This document shows, in pieces, positions 60,411-64,000 of a stretch of DNA of 64,000 bases. Numbering within the stretch: the first letter of the stretch is position 1; each line of letters opens with the position of its first letter. The stretch is from Vandiemenella viatica (lineage: Eukaryota > Arthropoda > Insecta > Orthoptera > Morabidae). The DNA lies in the NCBI GenBank assembly GCA_031002005.1, contig JARYHS010008074.1, forward strand, positions 280,737,930 to 280,801,929. Direction: 5' to 3'. Under the pieces are notes generated by a model, which made no database searches, was not told the origin of the DNA, and was given only the letters and a program-made list of their open reading frames with translations. The position numbers were made by a program, and so were the translations under genes.

Positions 60411-61139
60411 AGGATCCAATTACTTATTTATTATAAAAAATAATTATACTTTCCAACGTCCAGTGTCGTGTTAGTGTTGTGGACTTTTATTTTTACCTCT
60501 ATACCGGGTTTAACACCACTGATAAAAATATGTTCTATTTTGACTAAAGTAAAATTACTTCCCACTAATCAACACAGGAGGTTTATTAACTTTCACAAAA
60601 AGAAAACAATCATCATTTACTTATCTTACTGTTCATTTTACAATATAATATTCTATTCAAAACATAAACATTGCAATTCATTTATGTTGTTCCTCCTTCC
60701 TTGCCCTCGAGCTTATTTTCTTGAATATCCAATTTAAAGTAATGTATCCATCCTGCCAGGATTGGATCATCTTATTCAGCTTCTCAAACCATCTTCATCA
60801 AGTTTTTTTTAGTAACCAGAGATCCTCCTTCACTTCCTTCGGTCTGGTTTAACTCACTCTGACCTTAAAAAACCTTAATACCAAAGTTACTACATATTAC
60901 TTTAGTTATTTAATGACAAAAATATACTTTAATAATAAATTACACGATTATTGAGGTCGTGTAGCTCACAAGTTTGTACCCTAGTAAAGGGAAAATCGTG
61001 TAGTAAAAGTTGCAAATAAGTCTCTTACAGGATGGATTCCTCGCTGATAAACCACACTATGTTAAAGGTAAACGTAAGTGTGATAGGATTATGAGAAAAG
61101 TGTAAAGTTACCAGACGATACGGGTATGAATATATCAGC
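60411..61139. other. No supported feature
   Basis: AT-rich sequence. An 89-codon plus-strand frame (60468-60737) has no recognisable domain. Confidence 0.5.
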
Positions 61140-62085
61140 ATGGAATGAAGATAAATGTCAACAGCAGTAAGCTAATTAGGTACACTGTTAGGAAAATAAA
61201 AGTTTTTTTGTGTTTTTAACGTAGAAGCGAAATTGTTTGTTGAAGACGTAAAGCGCAAATATTTTGGGATAAAATTTCACAGTAAACTCTGCTCGGTAGG
61301 AAACAATTGACTAGAGGTAACGAGAGGATTAAGATTTCTTCATTTGTTGGAGAGGATGTTAAGGGGATGAGCCAGGGAAGTGAGGAAACTGGGTTACACA
61401 AGTCTGACGTGGTAGTATTGGCCCCACAATATCGGTATCAAATAAAGAAGCTGGACTGGGCACTAAAAGGAAAGTGACTAGATTTGATAATTGATTCCGC
61501 GTCGTCATAAGTATTATCTTCGTTCTCCGGATAGATTGGCGTAGATTTGTTGAAACCTAACGTTTCGGTCATCGCGTTGTGGCCTTCATCAGAGGGCAAC
61601 AAATCGACGAGGCTCCACCCGGAGAACCAAGATAATACTTGTGACTAAATTTGTTTGTCGATATTACCGCAGAACACAATTGGTAAATTGATAAATCATA
61701 AAGGCGCTTGTGTTGGGAGTTATTTGGAGACACATGGCAGATGAAGAGATTTCTTGGAGTGTATGGTGCGTTTACTGTCTGTAAACCTCGGATGGATATT
61801 GGTAGAAGAATTAAGAGTAAGAAAGAGATGAGCATGCCCACAAACTGACAACCAGGCGTGAGAGAGCGAGGAGGTTTTCTTTTGTAGATAATAGAGTCAG
61901 GGAATTGAATAAGTTACCTTAGGAAATGATAACAATATTTCTGAAGCACTGAAAGATTTTAAAGTAGTATACAGCAAAAGAGGGTGAAAAGGGTCTCAAA
62001 GAATCTAATATTAAAAAAAAAAACATGAAGTGGTAATGTACGTGTTAGGGAAATTGCCATTCGATCATTTTCTTTAATATGTGAC
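61140..62085 (+). mobile_element. LINE fragment, recurrent family (plus strand), split by a fold-back insertion
   Basis: It opens with AATGAAGATAAATGTCAACA and TTAGGTACACTGTTAGGA, then CAAATATTTTGGGATAAAAT, matching the start of the copy at 36175. It continues with GAAACTGGGTTACA and, after the insertion at 61487-61640, CTAAATTTGTTTGTCGATATTACCGCAG (split here from one reading), AATAGAGTCAGGGAATTGAA and the 3' signature TTAGGGAAATTGCCATTCGA. No long frame stays open. Confidence 0.8.
61474..61653. mobile_element. Fold-back element inserted in a LINE, with 13-bp target duplication
   Basis: GTGACTAGATTTG (61474-61486) and GTGACTAAATTTG (61641-61653) flank a 154-bp insert that interrupts LINE sequence. 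Inside, 24-nt arms (61507-61530 and 61619-61642) are inverted with 22 of 24 matching, and the inner parts are partly complementary (ATTTGTTG against CAACAAAT). The core has CTAACGTTTCGG, CGCGTTGTGGCCTTCATCAG. It is non-coding. Confidence 0.85.
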
Positions 62086-63059
62086 TCAAAATAAATTCAA
62101 ACTTATGCTTAAGGAACACAATGTGTATTAGGTACCAATTTACCATCTGAAGGAAAGAAATTATTCTATTCTATTCCGAATTATGTCAGCTCGCTGTACA
62201 ACGATTTCCCCTCTGTAGTTTCTCAGGGAGATGTTTATTTCAATCTGAACTATACTTAAATTTTTCTTCCATATTCTCTGGAATATTGTGTGCGATAGGA
62301 CTATGTTATCAATATATCGTGAGAACTGGTGTCATACCAGATGACAGGTAACGCTCTGGTCTGGAATTCTAGAGGAAGTGAATTAAATTCCCAGCATTCT
62401 TGCATGATTTCATCAGTAAGGTGGCTGCCGATAGATGGTAGGATTAATAAGAACATTGATATCTAGATTTAAGGGCCATGAGGCTTAGAAATAGCAATGA
62501 AAATGAATTTTTTTTTATTTTGTTAAAAAAAAGAAATAACAACAATTCAATTACTTTTCGGATTATAATATAAATGGTCGAACGATGATATCATTTACTT
62601 TCCCCCTAAGATTCTTCTCTACAACAACGTTATCCGTATCCCAGATCACCCCAGTTTATTTCATCCGTTATTTGCCTTGCGCTGTTTCTCCGAGTGCACT
62701 TGGCACCATCAATACGCGCGGTTCTTCTCTGCATCTTATCCAATTATTTAATTGGCCATTTCTGATAGAGTTCTTGCGCTGAATAACGATATTTGTAGTT
62801 AATCTCCTCGCCTTTATCATATTAACTACTTATTATGTTATACAGTCATTTTCACAGACGATTCCAGCAACCCGCTTTTCATCACCCCCTCACCCATAGA
62901 CCCCAGTATGCACAATACTGTTTCCAAACCACACTCAATCAGTTGCCTGACCTTGGTCTAATAGCCATTTTTTTTTTTTTTTTTACTTCATTGGTACCAC
63001 CTCTCATTACTCACCTCATTCCTCTCTGTATTATATGAATGTCTCAACGGGGTTTATTA
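62086..63059. other. No supported feature
   Basis: AT-rich sequence with a run of 20 T near 62970-62989. Short open frames lack recognisable content. Confidence 0.5.
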
Positions 63060-63720
63060 TTAAATTAGCTGTGCCCGCTACTTCGTCCACGTAACCCGCA
63101 GTATTACTGAGTCGTATTTTTCCTCTCCTAAATTACCAAGATTAATTTACTAAAATTTAGGACTAATTTTGTGATGACTTAACACCAGAGATAAATATCA
63201 AATTCCTTAGTTTTTGTATGAGTCGCACACATACAGCTCTGGACTACGGTTTTGACCTCAGGAACACCGAGAATTAGGTATCTTACGGATCTGGATAAAA
63301 GTATCCTTTATGTTAACTGATGACATTAACTAGCACTGTGTGAAGTTTTGTTAAAATGCGTTCATCAGTTTTTGAGTTATACGCAAACAGACAAAAATTT
63401 CAGAATTTATAGTTTTATACTGTCTATGTGAAAGGGAACATCGTGATTTAACCGGAAAAAAGGGTATTCTGTTTGTTAACAAATCACATAAGCTATCGCT
63501 GCGTGCAGTTTCGTTAAAACGGGTTAGTTTGTATCATATGTCAAAAATTTAAAAATTTGCAGTTTTGGCCTCTGTGTCAATGGGAACTGTGTTACCAATC
63601 TGAATAAAAAGTATACTGCTATCATTATATGCAGTTTCCTTAAAATCCGTCAGTAGTTTTTTCCGTGATAAGCCAATAGACAGACAGATAGACTATCAGT
63701 GCTTTAAACCTTGAACATGA
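63060..63720 (+). repeat. Repeat with three diverged internal modules
   Basis: GCTGTGCCCGCTACTTCGTC opens a block in which similar modules recur. Each has GGAAC, then a GGATAAAAGTAT or GAATAAAAAGTAT-like string, then GCAGTTT-x-x-TTAAAA (63342, 63506 and 63632). It ends CCAATAGACAGACAGATAGA. This is reminiscent of 3' ends of RTE-type insect elements, but there is no coding part here, so the class is inference. Confidence 0.5.
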
Positions 63721-63779
63721 TGATAATGATTTATTCTATCGACATTTTCAAAGATGTTCAAATACCCAATAGGATGGTT

Positions 63780-64000
63780 CAACACTGAAAGAAGATAAAT
63801 ATAAAAAGGAGTCAGCGTATTAGATACACAGATAAAGCACTAAGGGTTGTTTAAGGTTAAAAAGTGGTAAATGAATTGCTTGTTGAAGATCTGAAGAGTA
63901 ACTATCCTGGCATGAGGGAACTGGGTTACAACAGTTTAGTCAGATCATTCTTTCAATTTGGTACTGTAGTATGCGAACCACATTTTATATATCAAATACA
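63780..64000 (+). mobile_element. LINE fragment, recurrent family, running off the window edge
   Basis: GAAAGAAGATAAATATAAAA, GTATTAGATACACAGATAAA and GGGAACTGGGTTACAACAGT, then CCACATTTTATATATCAAATA match the start and thumb region of the copy at 36175-36925. Part between the first and second blocks is deleted. The rest lies beyond the window. Confidence 0.75.

Overview
The window reads as a gene-poor, repeat-laden stretch of a large animal genome, most likely an arthropod. An insect with a big genome, such as a grasshopper, would fit. The reasons are an AT-rich background, no operons or dense coding, many decayed LINE reverse-transcriptase fragments on both strands, several tRNA-derived SINE families, one decayed Tc1-type transposon, and a broken copy of a multicopy arthropod gene. 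The species assignment is inference.

One feature looks like a host gene: a GC-rich first coding exon on the minus strand at 13,221-13,470. It encodes a signal peptide and the start of a BMP/TGF-beta-type prodomain and ends in a clean splice donor. The promoter-like CpG island lies just above it (13,471-13,880). Transcription would run toward position 1, so 1-13,220 is probably intron 1, and everything to the right of about 13.9 kb is upstream of this gene. No exon 2 was found with confidence.

Layout. 2.6-7.0 kb: three different LINE 3' fragments and a SINE. 7-13 kb: quiet AT-rich sequence. 13.2-14.3 kb: BMP exon, CpG island, and a perfect 20-bp hairpin. 15.9-23 kb: SINEs, a LINE fragment ending at a 65-nt poly(A) tail (seen as poly-T), palindromes, and a fold-back element with an exact 13-bp target duplication. 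23.7-25.1 kb: the best-preserved LINE (minus strand, one frameshift). 27.7-30.1 kb: SINE pieces, a 75-bp duplication and a 150-bp tandem repeat. 31-37 kb: SINEs and an inverted pair of LINE copies. 40.8-41.5 kb: a broken gene-family copy with 50 T inside it. 43.7-48.2 kb: a SINE cluster and a pair of direct repeats. 49.2-50.4 kb: a Tc1-like element with terminal inverted repeats. 51-55 kb: SINEs and a LINE fragment. 56.0-57.7 kb: a 1.7-kb GC-rich block without ORFs. 58-64 kb: LINE pieces, one split by a second fold-back element that also has a 13-bp duplication.

The mobile elements do not work together as a system. The clearest shared themes are four SINE families, one LINE family present five times, and two fold-back elements that share a core motif and a target-duplication length. 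I found no CRISPR array, no canonical free-standing tRNA or rRNA gene, and no convincing novel enzymatic system.
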